A stretch of 64,000 nucleotides of DNA from an uncultured Paenibacillus sp. Its GTDB lineage: Bacteria; Bacillota; Bacilli; Paenibacillales; Paenibacillaceae. The position numbers and the translations under genes are program-made. Positions within the stretch are counted from its first letter, which is position 1. The number at the start of each line of letters is the position of its first letter. Below, piece after piece: positions 40,193 to 48,241 of the stretch. The stretch spans positions 62,001-126,000 of the forward strand of contig CALAWP010000051.1 in assembly GCA_937895345.1 (NCBI GenBank). Reading direction: 5' to 3'. The notes below the pieces were generated by a model, which saw only the letters and a list, made by a program, of their open reading frames with translations, did no database searches and had not been told where the DNA came from.

Positions 40193-40834
40193 TCACGAAC
40201 AGGCCTTGACGGCGTCGAAAGCCGTCCCGCCCATCAGCCTGTCGACAAAAGGAACAAACGCGCGCACGATGTCGGGATCGAATTGCGTTCCGCCGCCCCG
40301 CAGCAATTCCTCCCTTACCCGGGCGTACGGAAGCCGCTTGCGGTAGCAGCGGTCGAACATCATGCTGTCGAACGCATCGATGACGGCGCAAACTCTGGCC
40401 ATATAAGGAATCCGTTCTCCGGCGAGTCCGGCCGGATATCCTCCGCCGTCCCAACGCTCATGATGGTGAAGGACGATGCCCACCGATTCGCCGCTCAGCT
40501 TCTTGCACAAAGACACGGCCAAATCGGCACCGTCCAGAGGATGCGCCTTCATTGTTTCCCAGCTTGTCTCGGATAATTTGCCCTTCCGCTTCAGTACGGA
40601 ATCCGGCGTGACGATCTTCCCGATATCATGGATGCTGCAGCCTTGCATCAGCGTCAATCGCGCCGCTCCGTCCATGCCCAGCGGCTCCGCAAACCGTTCC
40701 GCGATCCTTCCCGTGCGGACGCAGTGCTCGAAGGTCGATTTATGCTTCGATTTCAACGCCTCCATGACCGCCGCAATCTTCCCATCCGGAAACGGAGCGG
40801 TCCAAGCCGGGGCATTTTCTGTCCAATTCATCAT
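40193..40834 (-). CDS. HD-GYP-type c-di-GMP phosphodiesterase
   Basis: Soluble protein of 213 residues consisting of one HD-GYP domain without a sensor. Metal and signature residues are intact: EHCVRTGRIAERF (first His), SIHDIGK (HD pair and Lys), MKAHPLDGADL, HHHERWDGGGYPAGL (HHExxDGxGYP), and CAVIDAFDSM. Members with all these residues hydrolyse c-di-GMP. AAGGAA precedes the ATG-ATG start. It follows the related gene at 40861-41982 by 26 bases in the same direction, so the two form an operon. Confidence 0.88.
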   Translation of the reverse strand: MMNWTENAPAWTAPFPDGKIAAVMEALKSKHKSTFEHCVRTGRIAERFAEPLGMDGAARLTLMQGCSIHDIGKIVTPDSVLKRKGKLSETSWETMKAHPLDGADLAVSLCKKLSGESVGIVLHHHERWDGGGYPAGLAGERIPYMARVCAVIDAFDSMMFDRCYRKRLPYARVREELLRGGGTQFDPDIVRAFVPFVDRLMGGTAFDAVKACS

Positions 40835-40860
40835 TACTTACCATTCCTTTTCTTAAAAAG

Positions 40861-41982
40861 TTATCTATGGAGAGGGCCTGCAGCCTGCAGGACGGTTATC
40901 GTTTTGGATGAAGCAAGATCCAGCTCGTACGGCGCCGCAACGCCCAAGCCGTCGGCTTCTTCGATAATTCGGACGACCGGACGGTGCAGTAGCTTCGAGC
41001 TGTAGGATTGCACGATGCCGGTCTGGCCGCTGCTCAGCTTGATGACGCTCGTGACGGGATAAGCGGCGACATGCCTCAAAAACAGCCGGACAAGCTCCGC
41101 GTCGAAGGTGTAGTTGCCTGCGGCGTACAAATATTCGACCGCTTCCTCCGCTCTGTACGGCAGGCCTTCAGCCTCCGGGGACAGCAGCGAGCAATAGGCA
41201 TCGCACATCCCGATGATTTGAGCGTAATCCGGAATCCGGCTTCCCGCCAGCTTGTATGGATAGCCGCTCCCGTTGTAGCGTTCATGATGAAGCAAGGCGC
41301 ATTGCGCGGACAGCTCCGGCATGCCGTCGATCCGCCGAAGCATGTAGTACCCTTCCACGGGATGCAGCTTGACGCGGTCGAAGCCTCGCCTTCCCCGCCC
41401 GCGGACGGAACCGGAGGCTCCCGGCGATTCGGGCAACTCGGCCAGCATGCCGGGTTCCGCCGTCATTCCGATATCGTAGAGCAGCGAGCCGATGACGAAT
41501 TCCGTCATTTTGCCGGAGTCGTATTGGGAAGCGATCCCGAGCATGGCCGACAGAATCGACACTTTGACGGAACGGTCGAACAGCTGACGGTCGCTGCGGC
41601 GCAGCCTCGCCAGCAGCTCCACGATTTGCGGCTCGCAAGTCAGGTCGATGACGGCATTCCGGTATCTCCGCTTCAGCTGGCTGCGCGTCCGCTCGTCTAC
41701 GGCCAGAACATAATCCGCTTCGCGCTCCAGCTTGCCGAACAGCTCCTCGAGAATCCATTGCTTTGGCTCCGTTGCAGGCTTTATGGCCGGCCTTACCGCC
41801 CTTGGCTTTTCCGCGGGGCTTCCTTCGATCGTCACAGTCCGAACGCCCATCTCCTGCAGACGTTTAATGTAGCGGGCAGTCAGCGTCGCCCCTTTGTTCA
41901 ATATCGCCATACCGTGATGCGAAACAACCGGTTCGGCAAGAACATCCCCTTCCTTTAATTCCCGAACGCTCGCTTTGTGCAC
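40861..41982 (-). CDS. Degenerate HD-GYP domain protein
   Basis: Protein of 373 residues. Residues 1-60 match the N-terminal region common in Bacilli HD-GYP proteins (VRELKEGDVLAEPVV, GVRTVTIEG). The domain proper (about 130-300) keeps HHERYNGSGYPYKL and MCDAYCSL, but the first His is Arg (FDRSVKV) and the HD pair reads YDIG (LLYDIGMT). Two metal ligands are therefore missing and catalysis is unlikely; ligand binding may remain. GTG at 41982 is preceded by AAAGGAGAG; an upstream ATG at 42003 overlaps this site. First gene of an operon with the intact HD-GYP gene. Confidence 0.8.
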   Translation of the reverse strand: MHKASVRELKEGDVLAEPVVSHHGMAILNKGATLTARYIKRLQEMGVRTVTIEGSPAEKPRAVRPAIKPATEPKQWILEELFGKLEREADYVLAVDERTRSQLKRRYRNAVIDLTCEPQIVELLARLRRSDRQLFDRSVKVSILSAMLGIASQYDSGKMTEFVIGSLLYDIGMTAEPGMLAELPESPGASGSVRGRGRRGFDRVKLHPVEGYYMLRRIDGMPELSAQCALLHHERYNGSGYPYKLAGSRIPDYAQIIGMCDAYCSLLSPEAEGLPYRAEEAVEYLYAAGNYTFDAELVRLFLRHVAAYPVTSVIKLSSGQTGIVQSYSSKLLHRPVVRIIEEADGLGVAAPYELDLASSKTITVLQAAGPLHR

Positions 41983-42180
41983 CCGAATCTCTCCTTTCCG
42001 CATATGCGCGTTTGTTTACAGGAAATAGAGTACCACCCGGCAATCGGGTTATATATTCCTCCTTCGGATCTTTCATGGTATCCGAAAGGATACTTTTTGC
42101 TTTGTGCGGGCATAGGCAAGAGAAGGGGGTTGATATAGAATGGATGTACGATCCATTAACTTTGCGAGCGGGTGACTATC

Positions 42181-44439
42181 ATGTACGAGAACGAACGTAC
42201 GAGGACGGCGAATGCCTATTTGGTTGGAAGAACGAACGAAACGGCATGGTTCGTTCGATTGCTGAACCGGCCGCAGGCCAAGCAAATCTTACATATTTAC
42301 GGAACGGCGGGCGTAGGCAAAAACTTCCTGCTCGCCGAATTCGAACAGCTCGGCAAAGCCGCTTCCGCACAGACATTGTCGCTGGACGGAGAACGGATGG
42401 CTGTGAATCCGCAATCGTTCTGCAAGCAGATCCGGAATGCGCTGAAGCCGGACGTTGCCGCCGAGGACGGCGGCGAAGGCGAAGAAGATTCTCTGTACGA
42501 CCGCTGCCTGGACGACTTGCGGCAGCTGGCCGATCGTCGGCGCGTCGTATTGATGCTGGATACGTATGAACGCATGGAAAGCATCGATCAATGGCTTCGG
42601 GACTACTTCCTGAAGCAGCTCGATCCGCGAGTTCTCGTCGTCATCGCCGGCCGAACGCCGCTTCCGAAAGCGTGGTTTCTATCTCCGGCATGGAGGCAGG
42701 CCATCGTCAGAATGCCGTTGTCGGAGTTGTCGCAAGAGGATGTGGAACACTATGCGCGGTTAAATGGCCTCGAGGACGCGGAATCGGCCTTTCGTTTATG
42801 GAGCTACAGCAAAGGGCATCCTTTGACTTTATCGCTGATCGCTTTTTTTATGCAGGAACGGCGGCGGCTCGATTGGAGATGGCATTACAGCGACCAGGAT
42901 ACGCTGCCTTACATCGTGGAGCAATGGCTTCGGGAAGTTCCCGACGACCGGCTGCGGCCGTTGATCGAAGCCGCTTCCGTGCTGAGGGAATTCAATCAGG
43001 AAAGTCTAGGCTTTGCGATGGGTGAGGAGGTGTCGAACGCAGCATTTTATCAGCTGATTCGCTTCTCGTTCGTGAGCAAAGCAAGCCGGGGCTGGACGCT
43101 GCACGCCTTAATGAGGGAGGCCGTGCAGCAGGAGCTGATGAACCGCGCCCCTTATTATTTCGATCGGCTGCGCAGCCGCGCGATGCGGTATTATTACGAC
43201 CGGCTGGCGGAAAGTCCCCGGGTCGACGCCGATTCCAGCGAAGCCTACGAGCTGATGTATTACATCGGAAACTCGCTGATTCGGGCTTTCATGTCCTGGT
43301 TCGATCATATCCCGCTCCGCTTCGAGCCGGCGGACATCCATCACCTGGACGAGCTCGAACGTTACGTGACGCGGCGTCGGGATCATGCCAAGGACACCCG
43401 CGTCGAGTTGTATGACAAGCAGTCGAATCGGCTGTTCGAATATTCCTGGACGAAGGAACAGGCCGTCTTTACGGTGCAATGGCTGGACTTCCGGGCACTG
43501 TTCGAATTGGGCTACGATGTCGTTCGCGTGATGCGGGACTCGTCCGGCGCCTTGATCGGGGTCGCGGTGATCATTCCGATCAACCGCCGAACGCTCCCCT
43601 ACTTGGCCAGCAGTCCTCGAGGCCGGGCTTATTTCTCGTCCCTTTCCCCCGAGCAATACGCTAAGCTGGCCGTAGCCGACAACGACCGTGCCGGCTGGTT
43701 TATCGAGACGATCGATACCGACAATTTCTCCGACGCGTCCCAGCAAACGGCCATCGGATACTTGCTGTTTGCCGTTATATTGAGCGGCGAGCTGGTCGTC
43801 GAATCTCCCGCTCCGCTTCCTTATTTTATCGATACGCACTACGGCCTCGGCTTCGAAGCGGCGCCGAACGGCACGCATACGAACTATGACGGGGTTACGC
43901 CGGCCCCTACATTCACTATCCGGATGGACAAAAGGAAGCTGCTGAGCCTGGCGGCCGCCATGGCGATGCCGGAATCCGGGGATGTCTCGGCCCCGCCGGG
44001 GGTGTCCGTTGCTTCGCTTGATGTGGCGGAAGTGCAGGGTGCGTCCGATGCGTCACCTCATACAACGGGTGTGCGAAATGTGCAGGGTGCGGCGAATATG
44101 GCGGGAGCGACAGGCACCCGTACGGCATTACAGGCAAGCGGAGTTCCCGTTGCCTTTGCGGCTGCTGCGGCATCTCCGGCAAGCGGGGCTCCCGAAGCCG
44201 CTGCTGCTGCGGGCCGCATCGCGGACAGGGGCGACATCGCCTCCCGCATCGCGGACAGGAGCGACATTACTTCCCGCGAAAAAGAGGTGGCGCAGCTGCT
44301 GGCGGAAGGGCTGACAAACGCGGAAATCGCCGGAAGGCTGTACATTAGCGAAGCGACCGTCAAAAAACATATGAAGTCGATGCTTTACAAGCTGGAGGCC
44401 GCGAACCGGACTCAATTGCTGAAGAAGCTGCTGGAGTAA
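42181..44439 (+). CDS. STAND-type ATPase with C-terminal LuxR helix-turn-helix
   Basis: Protein of 752 residues. The N-terminal NTPase (about 10-270) has a P-loop GTAGVGKN at 41-48, in which Asn replaces the usual Thr/Ser, and Walker B VVLMLDTYE. The middle (about 330-590) contains a region like acyl-transferase or GAF-type sensors of unknown role. A long Ala-rich linker follows with a tandem RIADRGDIAS / RIADRSDITS duplication (about 683-702). The LuxR HTH is at 703-750 (SREKEVAQLLAEGLTNAEIA, ATVKKHMKSMLYKL). ATG at 42181 has GGGTG nearby. It probably integrates a ligand with ATP to switch transcription; target unknown. Confidence 0.8.
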   Translation: MYENERTRTANAYLVGRTNETAWFVRLLNRPQAKQILHIYGTAGVGKNFLLAEFEQLGKAASAQTLSLDGERMAVNPQSFCKQIRNALKPDVAAEDGGEGEEDSLYDRCLDDLRQLADRRRVVLMLDTYERMESIDQWLRDYFLKQLDPRVLVVIAGRTPLPKAWFLSPAWRQAIVRMPLSELSQEDVEHYARLNGLEDAESAFRLWSYSKGHPLTLSLIAFFMQERRRLDWRWHYSDQDTLPYIVEQWLREVPDDRLRPLIEAASVLREFNQESLGFAMGEEVSNAAFYQLIRFSFVSKASRGWTLHALMREAVQQELMNRAPYYFDRLRSRAMRYYYDRLAESPRVDADSSEAYELMYYIGNSLIRAFMSWFDHIPLRFEPADIHHLDELERYVTRRRDHAKDTRVELYDKQSNRLFEYSWTKEQAVFTVQWLDFRALFELGYDVVRVMRDSSGALIGVAVIIPINRRTLPYLASSPRGRAYFSSLSPEQYAKLAVADNDRAGWFIETIDTDNFSDASQQTAIGYLLFAVILSGELVVESPAPLPYFIDTHYGLGFEAAPNGTHTNYDGVTPAPTFTIRMDKRKLLSLAAAMAMPESGDVSAPPGVSVASLDVAEVQGASDASPHTTGVRNVQGAANMAGATGTRTALQASGVPVAFAAAAASPASGAPEAAAAAGRIADRGDIASRIADRSDITSREKEVAQLLAEGLTNAEIAGRLYISEATVKKHMKSMLYKLEAANRTQLLKKLLE

Positions 44440-44536
44440 TATTCGGACGTTCGTGCAACATGTGCATCTGGAGTAATATTCGGATGTTTAGAGCAACAAC
44501 ATAACATCGGCGCAAATGCCGGGAGGAGGCTCGCTA

Positions 44537-45199
44537 ATGGAAAAATCGGCATGGATAGCGGGGGCATCGGGACTGGTCGGGCAAGAGTTGCTGCGTTTGC
44601 TGCTGGAGGATTCGCGATACAGCGCCGTCTGCGCACTGGTCAGAAGACCGCTTGGCATCTCCCATCCGAAGCTGCAGGAAATCGTATGCGACTGGGATCG
44701 GCTGAAGGAGACGGCGGACGTCCCGGCGGCGGACGATGTGTTCTGCTGTCTAGGGACGACGATCAAGAAAGCTCGGACGAGAGAAGCGATGTACAAAGTG
44801 GATGTCGACTACCCGCTCGCTTTGGCCCGGCTGGCATTGACCATGGGCGCCTGCCACTATTTGCTCGTCAGCGCCGTCGGGGCAAATCCGCGCTCCCGGA
44901 TCCCGTATTCCAGAATGAAAGGCGAGCTGGAAGAGCAGATCAAGCGCATGCCGTATGAAGCGGCATCGATCTTCCGCCCTTCCTTGCTCCTGGGTGATCG
45001 CGCGGAATTCCGGCTCGGCGAGCGGATCGCGGTTAAGGTAAGCCGCGCCTTCTCCAAGCTGACGCGCTCTCCGCTGCCCGCGAGCCTTGCCCTCGAGGCC
45101 CGCACGGTTGCCAGCGCGATGCTCGAGGCCGCCCAACGGCGCAACGGCGGCGTCAACATCTACGACCCGCGCGGGATCAAGGAGATCGTGAAGCTGTAA
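44537..45199 (+). CDS. NAD(P)-binding Rossmann oxidoreductase (YraR/HTATIP2-like)
   Basis: Short-chain-type protein of 220 residues. The nucleotide site is AWIAGASGLVGQELLRLLL at the N-terminus; CCLGTTIKKARTREAMYKVDVDYP and HYLLVSAVGANPRSRIPYSRMKGELEEQI (with a YxxxK motif) match the atypical SDR group that includes YraR and human HTATIP2/TIP30. Substrate unknown. GGGAGGAGG precedes the ATG at 44537. It follows the STAND-LuxR gene by 97 bases and is followed by the 51-bp repeat block. Confidence 0.83.
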   Translation: MEKSAWIAGASGLVGQELLRLLLEDSRYSAVCALVRRPLGISHPKLQEIVCDWDRLKETADVPAADDVFCCLGTTIKKARTREAMYKVDVDYPLALARLALTMGACHYLLVSAVGANPRSRIPYSRMKGELEEQIKRMPYEAASIFRPSLLLGDRAEFRLGERIAVKVSRAFSKLTRSPLPASLALEARTVASAMLEAAQRRNGGVNIYDPRGIKEIVKL

Positions 45200-45208
45200 T
45201 CAGCCTAG

Positions 45209-45990
45209 CGCATGTACTTAGAGCGTCTCTAGTCTCGGCCACACCCCGCTGTAAGGTCGCGCATGTACTTAGAACGTCTCTAGTCTCGGTCACACTCCGA
45301 TTTAAGTCGCGCATGTACTTAGAACGTCTCTAGACTCAATCATACTCCGCTGTAAGGTCAAGCATGAACTTAGAGCGTCTCTAGACTCGATCATACTTCG
45401 CTGTAAGGTCGTGCATGAACTTAGAACGTTCCTTGACTCAACCATACTACGCTGTAAGGTCGCGCATGGCCTTAGAGCGCCATTGGACTCGGTCATTCTT
45501 CGCTGTAAGGTCGCGCATGTACTTAGAACGTCTCTAGTCTCGGTCACACTCCGATTTAAGGTCGCGCATGTACTTAGAGCGTCTCTAGACTCGATCATAC
45601 TTCGCTGTAAGGTCGTGCATGAACTTAGAACGTTCCTTGACTCGATCATACTCCGCTGTAAGGTCGTGCATGTACTTGGAGCGCCACTAGACTCAATCAT
45701 ACTTCGCTCTAAGGTCACGCATGTACTTAGAGCGTCTCTCGAGCCGATCATGCTCCGATTTAAGGTCGCGCATGTACTTGGAGCGTCCCTTGACTCGGTC
45801 ATACTCTGGTTTAAGGTCGCGCATGAACTTAGAACGTCCCTGAACTCAATCATACTCCGCTGTAAGGTCGCGCGTGAACTTGGAGCGTCCCTGGACCCGG
45901 GTCATACTCTGCTGTAAGGTCACGCATGAACTTAGAGCGCCACTAGACTCGATCATACTTCGCTGTAAGGTCACGCATGAACTTAGAGCG
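45209..45990. repeat. 51-bp tandem repeat array, about 15.3 copies
   Basis: Units begin with CGCATG or TGCATG at 45209, 45260, 45310, 45361, 45412, 45463 and then every 51 bases (one of 50, one of 52) to 45974. Each holds a conserved ACTTAGA(G/A)CG, a variable middle, TCATACT(T/C)CGCTGTAAGGTCG. Many units contain a small palindrome (TAGAG-CG-TCTCTA type or GAACGTTC). Units 7-9 resemble 2, 4 and 5, pointing to block duplication. Because 51 is a multiple of three, both strands stay open in several frames as 17-residue repeats, but no start with ribosome binding site supports translation. The block fills the gap between two converging genes. Confidence 0.92.
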
Positions 45991-46038
45991 TGCAACTCCG
46001 CGGCCTTAAATCGCAGTCAAGGACGCCAAACGGCTCTC

Positions 46039-47520
46039 CTACGTGCCGCAATAGGTGCGGTACGGGATACCGGCCGGTTCGGCCGGCGCCGCGTATTCTT
46101 CTTGCTCGGCCGTATGGGCGTACGGCTGCTCCAGCACGGCCAGCAGCCGCTCCATAACGCCCAAATCGCCTTGCTGCGCCGCCTCCAGCGCCTCTTCGAC
46201 CCGGTGGTTGCGCGGGATGACCGCCGGGTTGCTGCGGCGCATCAGCTCCTGCGACGCCGCTTCATCCTCCTGCTGCCGCCCGCGCCGCGCCTTCCATTGC
46301 TCCAGCCAATCGGCAAACGCGCCGTCACAGCTCATCGCTCCAAGCTCCGTTACCCGTCCGAACGTCAACGCACGAAACGTATTCGTATAGTCCGCCTTAT
46401 GGCTCTCCATCAATCCGAGCAGTTTCTTAACCAGCGCAACATCTTCGTCTTCTTCGTTGAACAGCCCCAGCTTTCCGCGCATGCCTGCCATCCAATGATC
46501 CTCGAACCATCCGGAAAAATCGGACAACGCCTCCTCCGCCAGCTTGACGGCAGCATCCTCGTCGTCGTGAAGCAGCGGCAGCAGCGCCTCCGCGAAACGG
46601 GCCAGGTTCCAGACCGCAATGGGCGGCTGATTGCCATACGCGTAACGGCCTTGGGTGTCGATCGAGCTGAATACTGTCTTCGGGTCGAAGGCATCCATAA
46701 AGGCGCAAGGACCGTAGTCGATCGTTTCGCCGCTAATGGCCATGTTGTCGGTATTCATAACGCCATGAATAAAACCTGCGAGCTGCCATTTCGCAATGAG
46801 GGACGCTTGGCGCTTGATCGTTTCCTGAAGCAGAACAAGATACCGGGTTCCGTTCGAAGCGGTCTCCGCCGCCTCCGGATAATGCCGCCGGATCGTATAG
46901 TCCGCCAATGCCCGAAGCACTTCGGGCTCTGCGAACCGGGCGGCGTATTGGAACGTGCCGACGCGAATATGGCTCGCCGCCACGCGGACCAGTACGGCGC
47001 CTTGCAGCACGGTCTCGCGGATGACGCGCCCGCCGGTTTCCGCCACCGCCAGACTGCGGGTCGTCGGAATGCCCAGCGCATGCATCGCTTCGCTGATGAT
47101 ATATTCGCGCAGCATCGGCCCCAGCGCCGCCCGGCCGTCTCCTCCGCGGGAATACGGCGTTCGGCCGGAGCCTTTGAGCTGAATGTCGAAGCGCTCGCCC
47201 GCCGGCGAAATATGCTCGCCGAGAAGCAGCGCCCGGCCGTCTCCCAGCATGGTGAAATGGCCGAATTGATGGCCCGCGTACGCCTGGGCGATCGGCTCCG
47301 CGCCTTCCGGCACGCGGTTGCCGGCGAACACATCCGCCGCTTCGGAACTGCGCAGCTCCTGCACGTCCAGTCCCAGACCGGCGGCCAGCCGCTCATTCAG
47401 GACCGCCAGCGTCGGCGCGCTTACCGGCGTCGGCTCCTGCCGCGAATAAAGCTGCTCCGGCAGCCGCGAGTAACTGTTGTCGAAATTCCATCCCGCATTG
47501 ATGATCTTGTGATTATCCAT
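46039..47520 (-). CDS. selO: SelO-type protein adenylyltransferase (pseudokinase fold)
   Basis: Transfers AMP to Ser, Thr or Tyr of target proteins and is linked to redox stress. The 493-residue protein has the family features: GWNFDNSYSRLPEQLYS at the N-terminus, YAGHQFGHF, GDGRALLLGE, RFDIQLKGSGRTPYSRGGDGRAAL, the catalytic region FIHGVMNTDNMAISGETIDYGPCAFMD, and a C-terminus ending YCGT, where other members have a redox-active Cys or selenocysteine. ATG at 47520 follows GGAGC; an earlier ATG lacks one. It converges on the 51-bp repeat block. Confidence 0.93.
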   Translation of the reverse strand: MDNHKIINAGWNFDNSYSRLPEQLYSRQEPTPVSAPTLAVLNERLAAGLGLDVQELRSSEAADVFAGNRVPEGAEPIAQAYAGHQFGHFTMLGDGRALLLGEHISPAGERFDIQLKGSGRTPYSRGGDGRAALGPMLREYIISEAMHALGIPTTRSLAVAETGGRVIRETVLQGAVLVRVAASHIRVGTFQYAARFAEPEVLRALADYTIRRHYPEAAETASNGTRYLVLLQETIKRQASLIAKWQLAGFIHGVMNTDNMAISGETIDYGPCAFMDAFDPKTVFSSIDTQGRYAYGNQPPIAVWNLARFAEALLPLLHDDEDAAVKLAEEALSDFSGWFEDHWMAGMRGKLGLFNEEDEDVALVKKLLGLMESHKADYTNTFRALTFGRVTELGAMSCDGAFADWLEQWKARRGRQQEDEAASQELMRRSNPAVIPRNHRVEEALEAAQQGDLGVMERLLAVLEQPYAHTAEQEEYAAPAEPAGIPYRTYCGT

Positions 47521-47652
47521 TATGGAAGCTCCTATTTTCTTATTCATGATGGACGCTTGGCAGAATCTCCATTAGATTGCGCCGCTATACGCATAATATA
47601 CCTTGTTTGCTCATCGCAGGCTACGTTCAATATCGCGGCGTTGTGGTTAGAC

Positions 47653-47681
47653 CAAACGAAAACCGCCCTCTGAAAGGGCGG
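47653..47681 (-). terminator. Terminator of the DUF1801 gene
   Basis: CCGCCCT (47663-47669) and AGGGCGG (47675-47681) form a tight hairpin; on the minus strand TTTTCGTTT follows. Confidence 0.7.
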
Positions 47682-47694
47682 CTGCTCGTACGTT

Positions 47695-48090
47695 TTACGT
47701 TACTTCCAGCCATCTTCCGATCACGTCTTTCAGCCGCTCGCTTTTGGCTTCGACGTCTTGGAGATCGGTAAATTTAATAATGGCTCTGTCATTGGCCGCC
47801 CACTCCATAAACCCTTGCGCATCGTCGAAATAGGGCTTCAAGTTCACGCTTTCTTTGGCTTTGGCTCCGCGGTGAAGGACCAGTCTGAAAAATCCTCTGC
47901 CATGAAGATTAAATGTGATTCTGTCGTCATCGCGAAAACAGAAGCTCGGAGCGTTCCATTTTACATGCTCGGACAGCTCCTTATCGATGCTTAGGACGAT
48001 TCGGCGAACCTCTTCGATTTCCCTTTTTAGCGGATGTTCAAGTTTCCTCAAGTACTCTTCGACTTGCTGTTGTCCTGAAAACTTGTCCAT
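47695..48090 (-). CDS. DUF1801 (YdhG-like) protein
   Basis: Small soluble protein of 131 residues. The YdhG/DUF1801 fold is indicated by QVEEYLRKLEHPLKREIEEVRRIVL, the central HVKWNAPSFCF, and ITFNLHGRGFFRLVLHRG followed by the C-terminal helix. Members resemble frataxin-like or iron-binding folds, but no function is established. ATG at 48090 follows GAGGAG; an in-frame ATG three codons earlier is less well placed. Confidence 0.8.
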   Translation of the reverse strand: MDKFSGQQQVEEYLRKLEHPLKREIEEVRRIVLSIDKELSEHVKWNAPSFCFRDDDRITFNLHGRGFFRLVLHRGAKAKESVNLKPYFDDAQGFMEWAANDRAIIKFTDLQDVEAKSERLKDVIGRWLEVT

Positions 48091-48241
48091 GATAACCACT
48101 CCTCACATGAACTTGGGCCACAACCATCAGACGTCGATCCGTCTATTCCATTATAGGGGCATTGGCCGCCCATGCAAGCAACAAACCCTCCAACACCGCG
48201 TGGATTGCGGGATTGGAGGGTTTGTTCCGCGAAGGAGCTTG

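Noticed and set aside
45302..45917. Repeat proteins of 17-residue units on both strands
   Set aside because: Frames are open only because 51 is divisible by three; neither strand has a convincing start with a ribosome binding site, and substitutions do not favour synonymous sites.
45209..45990. CRISPR array
   Set aside because: Units are contiguous 51-bp repeats with no unique spacers, and no cas gene is present.
45874..47673. Long plus-strand reading frame over selO
   Set aside because: Shadow of selO on the minus strand, Arg-rich and without recognisable domains.
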